Notes under the pieces: model-generated
Databases searched by the model: none
Told to the model about the DNA's origin: nothing
What the model saw: only the letters and a program-made list of their open reading frames with translations
Source: Reclinomonas americana ATCC 50394
Lineage: Eukaryota; Jakobida; Jakobea; Jakobida
Direction: 5' to 3'
Assembly (NCBI GenBank): GCA_048213135.1
Contig: PS015134.1
Location: 62,001-126,000, forward strand
DNA: 64,000 bases
Position numbers and translations under genes: made by a program
Part shown: piece by piece, positions 50,998-61,541 of the stretch
Numbering within the stretch: the stretch's first letter is position 1
Layout: each line of letters begins with the position of its first letter

Positions 50998-51853
50998 ATG
51001 CACATCCTCGCCTCTCGCGTCCCCACTCGCCTCCTCCACTCACCTCTCTCCTCCTCTTCCTCCTCTTCCTCCTCTTCCATTCCCTGGCTGATCGCTTTTG
51101 ATCTGGAGGGCCCACTGTTGACAACTTCCGATGCTGCTTCCTCTCACAAGCCGCCCTCCTTCTCACTATCGCTGTCGCCCACTGACTATCGCACGGTTGC
51201 GTTGATGTGAAAGAGAGTGCGAAGAGAGTGAGTTGCTGATCGCTTGTCATTGCAGTTGTCTCCGACATCGATCGATGTGTGGATTCGGTGAGAAGCGATC
51301 GCCCGTCCTGCTCTTCTGCACATCCCCTGACGAGTGCGTTCTCTCTCTGTATGAGTCACAGTCATGGTCTGCGTGAGTGGTTGCACGGGAGTTGGGCGTC
51401 GACTGTGAACGCTCGTTTCGCCGTGCTCTGTGCATCGCCCGACGGTACGCTGTGATGTCAATCGCACGCAGCGCCAGTGCTGTCAGTCTCACTGACGTAT
51501 GGCAGAGTTTTGTCGGCGAGTGGTCGCCGAGTTGGATCCGCACCAGCGACTCTTTGACAAGGTCCTCTGCCGCGATTCATGCAGGTCAGTTGTTGTCGTT
51601 CCGCACCCTCTGATGCGTATCGCCCATCGAGTGCAGATTGGAAGGACTGCAGCGCGTTCGCGATCTAATGGCCCTCCAGCACCCACTCGATCGCGTCGTG
51701 TACGTCACCGCCGATCCACTGGCGTGCCCGGCAGAGCAGCGATCGCGCATGCTGCTGGTGCCACCCATGTCGGGCAACGCCGACGACGATGCGCAGGCGT
51801 TGCGCGAGCTCAGCAGTCGCTTGCATCATCGTCTTGCGCAAGAGGAGCAATGA
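50998..51853 (+). CDS. TIM50/NIF-type (FCP1-homology) protein, possibly mitochondrial
   Basis: Five exons in consistent phase (50998-51195, 51256-51287, 51362-51444, 51506-51584, 51637-51853) give 202 residues. The N-terminus MHILASRVPTRLLHSPLSSS is basic and Ser-rich without acidic residues, like a mitochondrial presequence. The HAD/NIF fold follows: WLIAFDLEGPLLTT in the place of the DxDxT catalytic loop (second Asp is Glu), GLREWLHG, NARFAVLCASPD, VVAELDPHQRLFDKVLCRDS (family LDP..yf...l.Rd.c), LDRVVYVTADP and LVPPMSGNADDDAQALRELS (family w.G...D..L..L). TIM50 also lacks a canonical catalytic DxD. Known role of TIM50: receptor of the TIM23 presequence translocase. It is short (no TM helix before the domain), so a different NIF-family protein is possible. 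Confidence 0.7.
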
Positions 51854-51906
51854 AAACGCGACGACATCCGAGGGATTTCAGAGAAAGAGAAACAAGTCAG
51901 CATTTT

Positions 51907-52330
51907 TCACTGCGCAGCAGCAGCAGCAGTTGCTGGAGGTGGTGCTTGAGGTGTTGCCGTTTTCGCCGCCTGTCCGCCAGCAGGTGAGGCGGTGGCCGGT
52001 CTCCTGCCGGCTGCAGAGGGCGGCGGACTGCGTTGGCGTGTCGGCGAGGCGGCGGAGCGTGGCGGTGACTTGTTCTTGGCCGCGTAGTCGCGGTAGTACT
52101 GCTGCAGCGAGTCGGACGACTCGTCGGCTGTCTCGTCGCCCTCCTTTTGTGCACATATCGAGTCAGGGACATGCATGCATGAAGACGTACAGGGGACGGA
52201 AGCGCAACTTTGTGCAGCCGCGGTCGAAAATCGAGCTTTGGTTGCCACTTTTCGCGCATCTTCTCCAACTCGGCTTGCCGCTTGGTCAGATCGGCGGCGG
52301 CTAGTCGCTCAAAAACGCCGCTGGCGGGTT
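51907..52330 (-). CDS. Hypothetical protein, C-terminal part
   Basis: Two exons. 52330-52209 reads ASGVFERLAAADLTKRQAEL and KWQPKLDFRPRLHK and ends at a GTTGCG donor (52208). 52143-51907 reads DETADESSDSLQQYYRDYAA and then a Pro/Ala/Ser-rich tail ending in TGA. The pattern FxRL...F.P.. recurs in cytoskeletal or flagellar proteins of protists; that is only a hint. The upstream exons are not identified; simple repeats and the 321-N gap 53267-53587 follow. It is convergent with the TIM50-like gene (53 bp between stops). Confidence 0.55.
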
Positions 52331-52639
52331 CTGGGGAGCGGGGGAAGGAAGGGTGAGGGAAAGGGGGTGAACGGGAAAGGGTGAACGGGAAAGGGGGAAA
52401 GGGGAAGGGGAGTAAGGGAGTTGTGCACTCTTTTCTGCGTGTCTCTCTCTCTTCTTCTCGTTAATCCCACAAGATCGATTGCGGCAGTATCACCATGTGA
52501 GAGTGAAGTGGCGCTCATCTTATCTCTCTATCTCAAGGTGACTTCTTCCTGCTCTTCTCGTCTCGCTCACTCAATCTCTCTTGCCATAGTGTCAAGATGC
52601 AGACGCACAAATGTGAGAGTAAGAAGGAGCTCGCTCCAG

Positions 52640-52830
52640 TCCACAATCAACAAATCTTTCTTCGCTGACTAACGCACTCAGTCGCGTGCTCCCAAAGCCT
52701 CTCTCTCTCTCTGTATGTCTCTCACGCACTCTCCAGTCCACAATCAACAAATCTCTCTTCGCTCGTCACTGATTAACGCACTCAGTCGCGTGCTCTCAGT
52801 CTCTCTCTCTCTGTATGTCTCTCACGTACT
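52640..52830. repeat. Direct repeat of about 100 bp
   Basis: TCCAGTCCACAATCAACAAAT, TTCTTCGCT and AACGCACTCAGTCGCGTGCTC occur at about 52636 and 52734, each followed by TCTCTCTCTGTATGTCTCTCAC. The region 52340-53266 is otherwise simple-sequence DNA. Confidence 0.88.
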
Positions 52831-53587
52831 CTTTCTCTACTTTTGTGCCAACCTCCCGCCAATAGCACAGGGACCAGCAAAATACTCTTCTCCTTCTCAC
52901 ATGTTATTTCTCCTGTCGAATCTGTGCGTCTTGCCACTCAGCCACATGCACAGCAGAACGAGGTTAAAGCAACACATCTCGCGCGCCCGTGACTCGCTCT
53001 CTCTCTCTCTCTCTCTCTCTTTTCCTTTTTACACTCTCTTCCCGCCAGACTGACGGTAAGGTAAGAGTGCAGAAACTGATCTCTCTTCGACCGTCACTCA
53101 CGCGCGCTCTCTCTCTTTCCTGTTTTCGCGGATGCACGATACAACGAGAACGCAACAAAAGCTCTCACTTCTCACGCTCTCTCTGTCTCTCTTTCCCTTA
53201 AATGCTTCTTTCCACCCCGCCAGAGGTACGGAAACATGTGGATACTCTGTCTCTCTCTCTCGCATNNNNNNNNNNNNNNNNNNNNNNNNNNNNNNNNNNN
53301 NNNNNNNNNNNNNNNNNNNNNNNNNNNNNNNNNNNNNNNNNNNNNNNNNNNNNNNNNNNNNNNNNNNNNNNNNNNNNNNNNNNNNNNNNNNNNNNNNNNN
53401 NNNNNNNNNNNNNNNNNNNNNNNNNNNNNNNNNNNNNNNNNNNNNNNNNNNNNNNNNNNNNNNNNNNNNNNNNNNNNNNNNNNNNNNNNNNNNNNNNNNN
53501 NNNNNNNNNNNNNNNNNNNNNNNNNNNNNNNNNNNNNNNNNNNNNNNNNNNNNNNNNNNNNNNNNNNNNNNNNNNNNNNNNNNNNNN

Positions 53588-53850
53588 CCCGCGTCGCGCA
53601 GGCGCATCGGCATTCGACCATCGTCGCACTCGGGTCACCGCATGCGCGGTCCGGCGGCCGCCGGCAAGCACGACGCATGGGGTCGCCTGCACGAGAGCCT
53701 GACGGAGAACTCCAAGAACCGCTCGAGGCAGAGTGCGGAGATTCGGCGTGCGTCGTCGCCGGTGCCCATGGCGTCGCTGGATGTCACCACACCGGACAGC
53801 AAGAAGGGGAAGCGAGCGCAGTCGGCGTCGGCTACCAAGAGGAAGGCGCA
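53588..53850 (+). CDS. Coding fragment between two gaps, basic Ser-rich protein
   Basis: The open frame begins at the right edge of the 321-N gap and ends at a consensus donor (CGCATG|GTGAGAAAG). The plus-strand reading (HDAWGRLHESLTENSKNRSR, SQSASATKR-like tail with KKGKRAQSASATKRKAH) has strong G/C third positions, unlike the Arg-rich minus reading. No domain is recognised. Further exons must lie in the gaps 53267-53587 or 54044-54214. Confidence 0.45.
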
Positions 53851-54262
53851 TGGTGAGAAAGAGAGGAGAAGGGGGATTAAAGGGGAAGGGGGAGAAGGGG
53901 GGGAGACAGGGAAGGGAGAGGGGGGAAGGGGGGAGGGGGAAGGGAGAAGAAACGAGAGGGGACGAAGAGAGAGATTTTCTGCTGCTTTATCTCCGTGCTT
54001 CTGGCAGGGAGGACGGGGCAGGAAGGGGAGAGAAAAGGAGTGTNNNNNNNNNNNNNNNNNNNNNNNNNNNNNNNNNNNNNNNNNNNNNNNNNNNNNNNNN
54101 NNNNNNNNNNNNNNNNNNNNNNNNNNNNNNNNNNNNNNNNNNNNNNNNNNNNNNNNNNNNNNNNNNNNNNNNNNNNNNNNNNNNNNNNNNNNNNNNNNNN
54201 NNNNNNNNNNNNNNCGTGAGATATCAAAAAAAGGGCGTGCGACATGCGGTGGACGACGCAAC

Positions 54263-56095
54263 TGATCGTACTCGCGCCGCAGCTTGGCCTCCTTGACGCG
54301 ATCAATCGCCTCGCTCATGCACTCCAACTTGTGCAACGCATCCTCCCACTTGTTCGTCGGCGTCACCACCACACCGCGCACATTAATCTGACTCGCCGAC
54401 ACATTAAAGGGAAAGTACAGCGGAGTGTCGGGGTTCAGTCGCGCCAATCGCTTCTGCTTCTTCTTGACCGAGGCCGGCGGCTGCACGGGGTCCGAGTCGA
54501 GAACTTCTTGCACGAGGCTCGGTCCGCGGCGGGTGGTGCCGGAGGAGGAGGCCTTTTTCTGTGGCAGGGAAAGGGGGAAGAAAGAGAGAAGGGGTGGTGA
54601 GCGAGGGCGAAAGAGAATGAGGAGGGAGGAAGCAAAAGAGATGAAGAGTGGGTGTTGAATAGCCAGCGAGTGATGGAGAAAGAACAAATGAACGCAGTAT
54701 CGAGAACAGACGGCCAGGTAGAGTGAAAGATAAGAGGACACGGTGAGTAGCCAGGAAGCTGAGGCAGCAAAGGAGGACAGCAAACGAAGCAGAAACTGAA
54801 GCGAAAAAGGCAGCATGGAGCAGCGGGCACAAGCAACTGGAGAAGAACAACGAGAGGGACGGAAACCCCACAGCGCTCGGCGAGCAGCAAAGATCGAATG
54901 CCACTCAAGCAGGAGCGAGTGCCCAGTGAAACGGAACAGAGTACACAAGCTGCTGGAGAAGAACAGAAAGAGAGTTATGCGCATGGAGGTGAATGGGAAA
55001 CGGAACAGAGTGCACAAGCTGCTAGAGAGGAACAGCAAGAGAGTTATGCGCATGGAGGAGCGTGGGAAACGGAATAGAGTGCACACGCTGCTGGAGAAGA
55101 ACAGTTATGCGCATGGAGGTGAGTGGGAAACGGAACACAGAGTGCACAAGCTGCTAGAGAGGAACAGCAAGAGAGTTATGCGCATGGAGGAGCGTGGGAA
55201 ACGGAACAGAGTGCACAAACTGCTGGAGAAGAACAGCAATAAAGTTATGCGCACGGAGGTGAGTGAGAAACGGAACAGAGTGCACAAGCGACAGAGACGA
55301 ACAACAAGAGAGTTATGCGCGTGGGAGATGGAATAGAGTGCACAAGCTGCTGGAGAAAAACAAGAGAGTTATGCGCATGGAGGTGACTGGGAAACGGAAC
55401 ACAGAGCGCACAAGCCACTGGAGAAGAACAGCAAGAGAGTTATGCGCATGGTGGTAAGTGGGAAACGAAACAGAGTGCACAGACTGCTGGAGAAGAACAG
55501 CAAGAGAGTTATGCGCATGGAGGTGAGTGGAAAACGGAACAGAGGACACAAGCAACAGACAGAGGGCAGTGAGTGGAGAAGACAGAGGAGAATGCAGAGG
55601 GGGACGACTGTAAAGAGAAGAAACGAGAGTGGAGAAGCAAAACGCACTGATGGTGACGCGCTCCCGTTTCCTGCCTGTACATGAGGAGGCGACGAGTCCT
55701 CACTGGGCGCAGACGCAGGAGCAGCAGCTGATGTCTTGTGCTGCTGCTGTTGTTGTTGAGGAGACATAAAGGCAGAGGGAGCTTGTGAGGGCGGCGACCA
55801 CATCAGTGAGTCGGTGTCAGTGGGTGCGTCGGCACCACCCTGTAATGAGAGAGAGAGAGAGAGAGAAGAGGGGGAGTGAGTGAGTGAGTGAGTGAGTGAG
55901 TNNNNNNNNNNNNNNNNNNNNATCATCATGCAGCTGTGGATTAGTAAAGTTGTTGTTGTTGTTGTTGTTGTTGGAGAGAGCTTGCAATTGTGAAGCACTT
56001 GCAATCGCCAGTTGTCGAATTCGTCGGAATCTCTCTTGTGCAACGACTCCCCCCGCTTTGCGTGTTTCACGGATCTGAACCCAACGTTGCATCAT
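54263..56095 (-). CDS. Hypothetical protein with low-complexity N-terminus
   Basis: Two exons join in phase 0: 55839-55681 (ADAPTDTDSLMWSPPSQAPS, a Gln run, and SEDSSPPH) and 54558-54263 (KKASSSGTTRRGPSLVQEVL, LYFPFNVSASQINVRGVVVT and KWEDALHKLECMSEAIDRVK, ending at a GTTGCG donor at 54262). Upstream, ATG near 56095 opens MMQRWVQIRETRKAGG with an Asn run before the 20-N gap 55902-55921, a plausible first exon. The 3' end is lost at the gap 54044-54214. No domain recognised. Confidence 0.55.
54925..55560. repeat. Eleven-copy minisatellite with a 69-bp (23-codon) unit
   Basis: Starts of GGAACAGAGTGCACAAGC or variants: 54933, 55002, 55071, 55132, 55203, 55272, 55330, 55396, 55466 and 55536. The commonest spacing is 69-71 bp. 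Each unit holds GAGTTATGCGCATGGAG, and most then GTGAGTGGGAAA. It lies in an intron of the minus-strand hypothetical gene. Confidence 0.93.
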
Positions 56096-56292
56096 GCTTG
56101 CCTGGCTTTGGTCTTCAGCCAGCGCAGCACGCGTCTGCTTGTTCGAAGTTGACGTCGCAAAACGCTCCCGAACGCATCCAGGCTGCCATGCTTTGCGAGT
56201 GAGTCCTTCAGCTGCTTATTCCTGTTACCCCACCCTGCACACATTGGACCCGCATGCACATCGAGACTTCCTTCGACGTGCATGCATTGCAT

Positions 56293-57686
56293 ATGTCCCG
56301 TCTAGTATCAATCACTCGTCGAGCTCGATCGCAGCGCATGAGTGCCGGCTGTGGCGCCTTCTGCCGGCGCAACTGTCAGAAGAAAGACCTCCTCCTCTTG
56401 TTTCGTGATCCCTCACGGATCTACCTCTCTCCCCCTCGCACTCTCACTCTCTCCTCTCAATCAGTTGGCTTCCACTATTCGTCGCACTGGCCATCTTCAT
56501 CGGCTTTGCCGCCTACTACACAACGTTACGTGCATCGCCTCTCTAACGCAGATAGACATGCACAATGCACTCATTGCATCATCAATCGTCATTCATCAGT
56601 CGCCTCGTTGAATCGCATCGCAATCCGACGTGGACCGTCACGCCCGACTATCTCGGCTCCAGTTCCCGTTCTCTCTCTCTCGCCCCTCCCCTCTCCCTCT
56701 CCCCCTCCTCTCACTCGCAGCAACACAGATGTCAACTTCCCGGGCATGGCAGCCTGCGTGTACGCCCCACTGTCCGTGGTCGATGCATCGCAGTTGCCGG
56801 CCCTGCAGTGCGTTCTGACACTGGAGAACGATCTGGGAGCGCAGTGCCCGCCCAACTTTGTGTTGCGTTGTCCACGATCCTGTCCGTTTCGTTGCTGCCC
56901 GTGGGCTGAGCGAGAGAGAGAGAGCACGCAGCTGGCCAAGTCAGAGCACCGCGGTGTATGTGGCGACCGTGTCGTACACGCCGGACTCTGGCGCCAACAT
57001 CTACTGCTGGATGCTGAACATGTTCTCGCCGCTCATCACGTTTGGCTTTGTCGGCCAATCGTCGCGATCGATTGTGCTCGGCTGGCTGCAGGATCCTTTG
57101 GTGAGGATCGATGTGTGATCGCATCTCTTTCCCCTCCCCTCTCACTCCTTTGACTCACAGCACATTATGGAAACCAGCCCACTGCTCATCTTCATGTTCA
57201 CACCGCGCGCCGGTCTCGATCCTGCAACAATGACGATTCCATTCACGCCAGTTGCGCTCTCCCACCCTTCTCTCTCTCTCTCNNNNNNNNNNNNNNNNNN
57301 NNNNNNNNNNNNNNNNNNNNNNNNNNNNNNNNNNNNNNNNNNNNNNNNNNNNNNNNNNNNNNNNNNNNNNNNNNNNNNNNNNNNNNNNNNNNNNNNNNNN
57401 NNNNNNNNNNNNNNNNNNNNNNNNNNNNNNNNNNNNNNNNNNNNNNNNNNNNNNNNNNNNNNNNNNNNNNNNNNNNNNNNNNNNNNNNNNNNNNNNNNNN
57501 NNNNNNNNNNNNNNNNNNNNNNNNNNNNNNNNNNNNNNNNNNNNNNNNNNNNNNNNNNNNNNNNNNNNNNNNNNNNNNNNNNNNNNNNNNNNNNNNNNNN
57601 NNNNNNNNNNNNNNNNNNNNNNNNNNNNNNNNNNNNNNNNNNNNNNNNNNNNNNNTACCGTACCGTACCGTCCGTCCGTCCTCCTC

Positions 57687-57746
<60 letters not shown>

Positions 57747-59924
57747 TCTTTGTTTCTCTCTCACACATTTCTCTCACACGTTCGTCTGTAGAACGCCTCC
57801 ACCATCCCCTTCTACGACTGGGGCTGGAAGACCCTCTTCCAGAACCCGCAGAGCCTCAATGTCGTCACCATCACCAACGGCGCCGACAGTCTGCTCAACA
57901 TTCGGCCAGAGCAGTACAACTTTGTGGACACTTCGCAGTCGTTCACTGGCTACCAGTTGCGCATTCGCTGCTCTCAGTCGTGCATCAAGAGCTTCGCAGT
58001 TCACCACCATTTCGTCGCAGGTGTCAAGTCAGCCAAGGGTTGCTCGGCGGTGCATTCGGTGAGAATGTTGCGGCGACCTTCCTTGTCGGCTCCAGCAGTC
58101 CAACGTACAACAAGTTGCGTGTGCGATTGCTGCGTAGTCATGTTGGTGTGCTGTTTTGTTCACGACGCGTGTGCATGTGCAGGTTTTCAGAGGCGTGTTT
58201 GGTGCTGCGTTCTCTCGTCGATGACTACTCGTGTGCTCACACTCTTCATTGCGCAGACGCCGATTACCGTCAGCGATTACTTTGGCTTCCTGGTTGGCAT
58301 TGCTGGTGGTGAGTCCCTGCACGGCGCATGCACTCTGAGAGGTGTCTGCTCTCCAGAGCTTGCTTCGCTGCTGTCAGTTCACTGCCGCGTTTGCTCCTCC
58401 TGATGTGTCGCTCTCTCACTCGTTCTTTCATTTTCTGTTTGTCTTCGCGAAATAGTGTTTCACTCTCGTGTAGTTGTGTCTCACGATGCCCTGCCGTAGT
58501 CATCTCACTCTGCTTCTCTCTCTCCTCTTCTGTCTGATTCATCGTGTCGGAATGTCTCTCAGTTGCTCGACTTCTGTCTCTCAGACTCGGGCGCTCTCTG
58601 TTCACTTTCTGTCGTCCTTCCATCTCCTCTCTTNNNNNNNNNNNNNNNNNNNNNNNNNNNNNNNNNNNNNNNNNNNNNNNNNNNNNNNNNNNNNNNNNNN
58701 NNNNNNNNNNNNNNNNNNNNNNNNNNNNNNNNNNNNNNNNNNNNNNNNNNNNNNNNNNNNNNNNNNNNNNNNNNNNNNNNNNNNNNNNNNNNNNNNNNNN
58801 NNNNNNNNNNNNNNNNNNNNNNNNNNNNNNNNNNNNNNNNNNNNNNNNNNNNNNNNNNNNNNNNNNNNNNNNNNNNNNNNNNNNNNNNNNNNNNNNNNNN
58901 NNNNNNNNNNNNNNNNNNNNNNNNNNNNNNNNNNNNNNNNNNNNNNNNNNNNNNNNNNNNNNNNNNNNNNNNNNNNNNNNNNNNNNNNNNNNNNNNNNNN
59001 NNNNNNNNNNNNNNNNNNNNNNNNNNNNNNNNNNNNNNNNNNNNNNNNNNNNNNNNNNNNNNNNNNNNNNNNNNNNNNNNNNNNNNNNNNNNNNNNNNNN
59101 NNNNNNNNNNNNNNNNNNNNNNNNNNNNNNNNNNNNNNNNNNNNNNNNNNNNNNNNNNNNNNNNNNNNNNNNNNNNNNNNNNNNNNNNNNNNNNNNNNNN
59201 NNNNNNNNNNNNNNNNNNNNNNNNTCTCTCTCTCCTCTTCTCGTCTCGTAGTTCTACTCGTCGTCGGTAGTAGTCTCTCACGTTGTCTCGTACTCTCGTC
59301 TCTCTAGACTCGGCGGCTCTCTGTTCTACTTTCTTCGTCGTCCTTCCTACTCTCCTCTCTCTCTCTCTCTCTCTCCACTGCAGCCCAATTGTTCTTACTC
59401 TTCTCCCTTGAACTCCCACGCTTCCCGTTTCGTATCCTCTCTTCTGTGTTCCATTCACTTGCTCATCCTCCTTTCCCCTAGTTTCTCTCTTAACCTGCGT
59501 CTGTTCGCTTTCGAACATCTCACGATTGTTTGCCCTGCTGTATCCGTCTCTCTATCTGCTTCTCTTCCTCCATCGTGTCGGAATATGTCGCTGCTGCTCG
59601 ACTTCTGTCTTTTCTTTGTGTCTCTGACTCGGTCGCTCTCTGTCTGCCTCTCTCTTCTTCGTGTTTTGTTCTTCGCTTTGTCCGTGTTTTCTTGCGCCTC
59701 AGCGCTCCCCGCCCTTCCCCTTATCAGGCTGCGGCTTCGCCTACCGCATGATGTACGTGTTCGGCAGCTGGCTCCTGCGCTCGAGCCGCCAGCACAAGAA
59801 GACCGACAACTCCTCCAGCGACACTCCGCAGACCGCCATCGAGCTGCGCGAACCGCTGATGGTGGACTCTGCGCGAAGATTACGAGGCGGCGAGACCGAT
59901 CAGCGATTCGTGGACGCCACATAG
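56293..59924 (+). CDS. Two-TM membrane protein with a large luminal domain
   Basis: Nine exons in full phase agreement give 340 residues: 56293-56399, 56465-56529, 56729-56861, 56932-57100, 57161-57250, 57792-57955, 58021-58066, 58257-58308, 59728-59924. The N-terminal 36 residues are basic (SRLVSITRRARSQR) and are followed by a TM helix (WLPLFVALAIFIGFAAYY). About 215 residues follow (VNFPGMAACVYAPLSV, TVSYTPDSGANIYCWML, LLIFMFTPRAGLD, IPFYDWGWKTLFQNPQSLN), then a second TM segment (YFGFLVGIAGGCGFAYRMM). The cytoplasmic tail of about 50 residues has ELREPLM, a possible dileucine sorting signal. Four introns use the donor GTTGCG. The large gaps 57283-57655 and 58634-59224 fall in introns. I do not recognise the family. 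Confidence 0.82.
57255..57790. repeat. (CT)n runs around a 373-N gap
   Basis: Gap 57283-57655 is entered through (CT)n and left through TACCGTACCGTACCGTCCGT and a long (CT)n. It lies inside an intron. Confidence 0.95.
58630..59375. other. 591-N gap and (CT)-rich flanks
   Basis: Gap 58634-59224 in the last intron of the two-TM protein gene. The flanks share CTTCTGTC, GACTCGG.CGCTCTCTGT-like and TTCGTCGTCCTTCC blocks with 59580-59700, so the intron contains repeats. Confidence 0.85.
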
Positions 59925-60257
59925 ACTGGCGTCGCTGCAAGTGAACAGCCAAACACACTTCTCTCTCATCTGCGAACATAATTTAGCACTGCCATTCATT
60001 TCCTTCCCCGCGCACACGCAGCTTCACGACGCGCGCCACCTCTCACTTGCACTCCGCCAGTGTGGCTGGCAGTAGCACATAGAACAATCTACTTTTTTGA
60101 AAATCTGAGACACACCCAAGACAGGAGCGAGTAATCTCCATCTTTGACGGGCGTGCTCGTCACACGATGAGCAGGTTGGCGCGCTCGCGAAACCGCGGCG
60201 CTGCAGGAAAAACAAGGAAAGATACAGCCCTCCGCGACGCGGAGACGCCGAGGCAAA

Positions 60258-61011
60258 TCACTTCATGCCCTCCGTCGTCGTGCCAGCCACTTGCTTGCGA
60301 GCCAGCATGACCACCTAGCACACACACAATCAGAGACTGACAAGGGAAAAGATAAATGGATAAGAGACGCAACTTCACCAGGCCGCGGCCACCGCCGCTG
60401 CTTCAGCTTGGAAAACAGCAGTGTGCCCGTGTCCACTCGACCCAAATACACCTCCAATGCACCCGACGGCGGGGACTCTGGGTTGCCTGTGCACGAGAAG
60501 AGGTAAGAATTACAGGGAGGGGCGATGTTGACTTTCTCTTTGAGGGCACGTCGCTCGCTCTGGTCTCACTGTGTCGCTCGCGGTATCGCTCGCTGTGCTC
60601 TCTCTCTCTGTGTGTCGTTCGCTGTGCTCTCGCTGTGTCGCTCTGCTCTCTCTCACTTTGTGTCTNNNNNNNNNNNNNNNNNNNNTCGCTCTGCTCTCTC
60701 TCGCTCTGCTCTCTCTCTCGCTCTGCTCTCTCGCTGTGTCGCTCGCTGTGCTCTGCTCTCTCTCTCTCTCTCTCGCTATACCTCTGTGTGTGTGTCGCTC
60801 GCTGTGCTCTCGCTGTGTCGCTCTGCTCTCTCTCTCTCTCGCGCTCTGCTCTCTCTCTCTCTCGCGCGCTCTGCTCTCTCTCGCGCTCTGCTCTCTCTCG
60901 CGCTCTGCTCTCTCGCGCTCTGCTCTCTCGCGCTCTGCTCTCTCGCGCACTGCACTCTCGCGCTCTGCTCTCTCGCGCTCTGCTCTCTCGCGCTCTGCTC
61001 TCTCACGCTCT

Positions 61012-61044
<33 letters not shown>

Positions 61045-61439
61045 TCTCTCTCTCCCTCCCCCCTCTCTCACTCCCTCCCTCTCCACCCTCCCTTCTCCCT
61101 TCCTCCCCTCCACCACACACACTCACCCACAACCACAGATCCCGGAAGCGCTTCCTTGAGCTCCTCAGCGAGCTCCTGGAAAGCGCCATAGTAACCTCAG
61201 GAAGCTATATCAAAACACACCAAATAATCAATCAATCAATCAATCTCTCCCCTCACTGTCACACAACAATAAACGCAACTACAGAAGAGAATGCTAAAGT
61301 ACTGTCCATTGCCTTGCGGCTGTTTACACAATCACACAGAGAGCAAGTGAGACAGACAAAAACGCGCGCGAATCTTCTTCTCTCACAGACACTCACTCAC
61401 CACAGAGTCGATCGCGTCACCCGATTGCCCGCTTCCCAT
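60258..61439 (-). CDS. SELENOW: Selenoprotein W-like (Rdx family) with in-frame TGA/Sec
   Basis: Five exons: 61439-61401, 61319-61280, 61204-61127, 60486-60374, 60314-60258. All phases agree and give 108 residues if the TGA at 61199-61197 is read as Sec. Exon 2 ends QYFSILFC; exon 3 supplies T-S-U-G-Y-Y-G-A-F, so the redox motif is C26-T27-S28-U29 followed by GY, exactly as in SelW. AFQELAEELKEALPGSVVV follows, then SGALEVYLGRVDTGTLLFSK, the Rdx second half (family G.FEV...G.L.hSK). The normal stop is also TGA (after TTEGMK). Known role of the family: small thioredoxin-fold redox proteins with Cys/Sec. Two introns use GTTGCG. I see no convincing SECIS by eye in the 333 bp to the next gene. 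Alternative: acceptor CCTGAG (61196) skips the TGA but destroys the CxxU motif. Confidence 0.78.
60540..61050. repeat. CTCTGCTCTCTCGCG minisatellite with a 20-N gap
   Basis: About 15-17 bp units (TCTCGCGCTCTGCTC and variants) run from 60580 to 61020 with 20 N at 60666-60685, within the intron between exons 3 and 4 of the SelW-like gene. Confidence 0.93.
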
Positions 61440-61541
61440 GAGACCTACTCATACACACACACAGAGTAAGCTTGTGAGAGAACTCGGAGTCTCCACTCTC
61501 CGATCATAAGCGCACCTCTCTCGTGGCCTCTCGTGTGTCCT

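Noticed and set aside
53635-55086. Minus-strand ORF of 483 codons crossing a gap
   Set aside because: Only the part 54263-54558 is an exon; the rest reads through purine-rich introns and N.
54815-55336. Plus-strand 173-codon ORF of 23-residue repeats as a gene
   Set aside because: Units of 61 and 58 bp break the frame and there is no flanking coding exon; kept only as a repeat and a finding.
59925-60257. SECIS element for the SelW-like gene
   Set aside because: I checked each (A/G)TGA on the minus strand; none is followed by a stem closing on a GA with an apical AA. A program search is needed; absence by eye is not proof.
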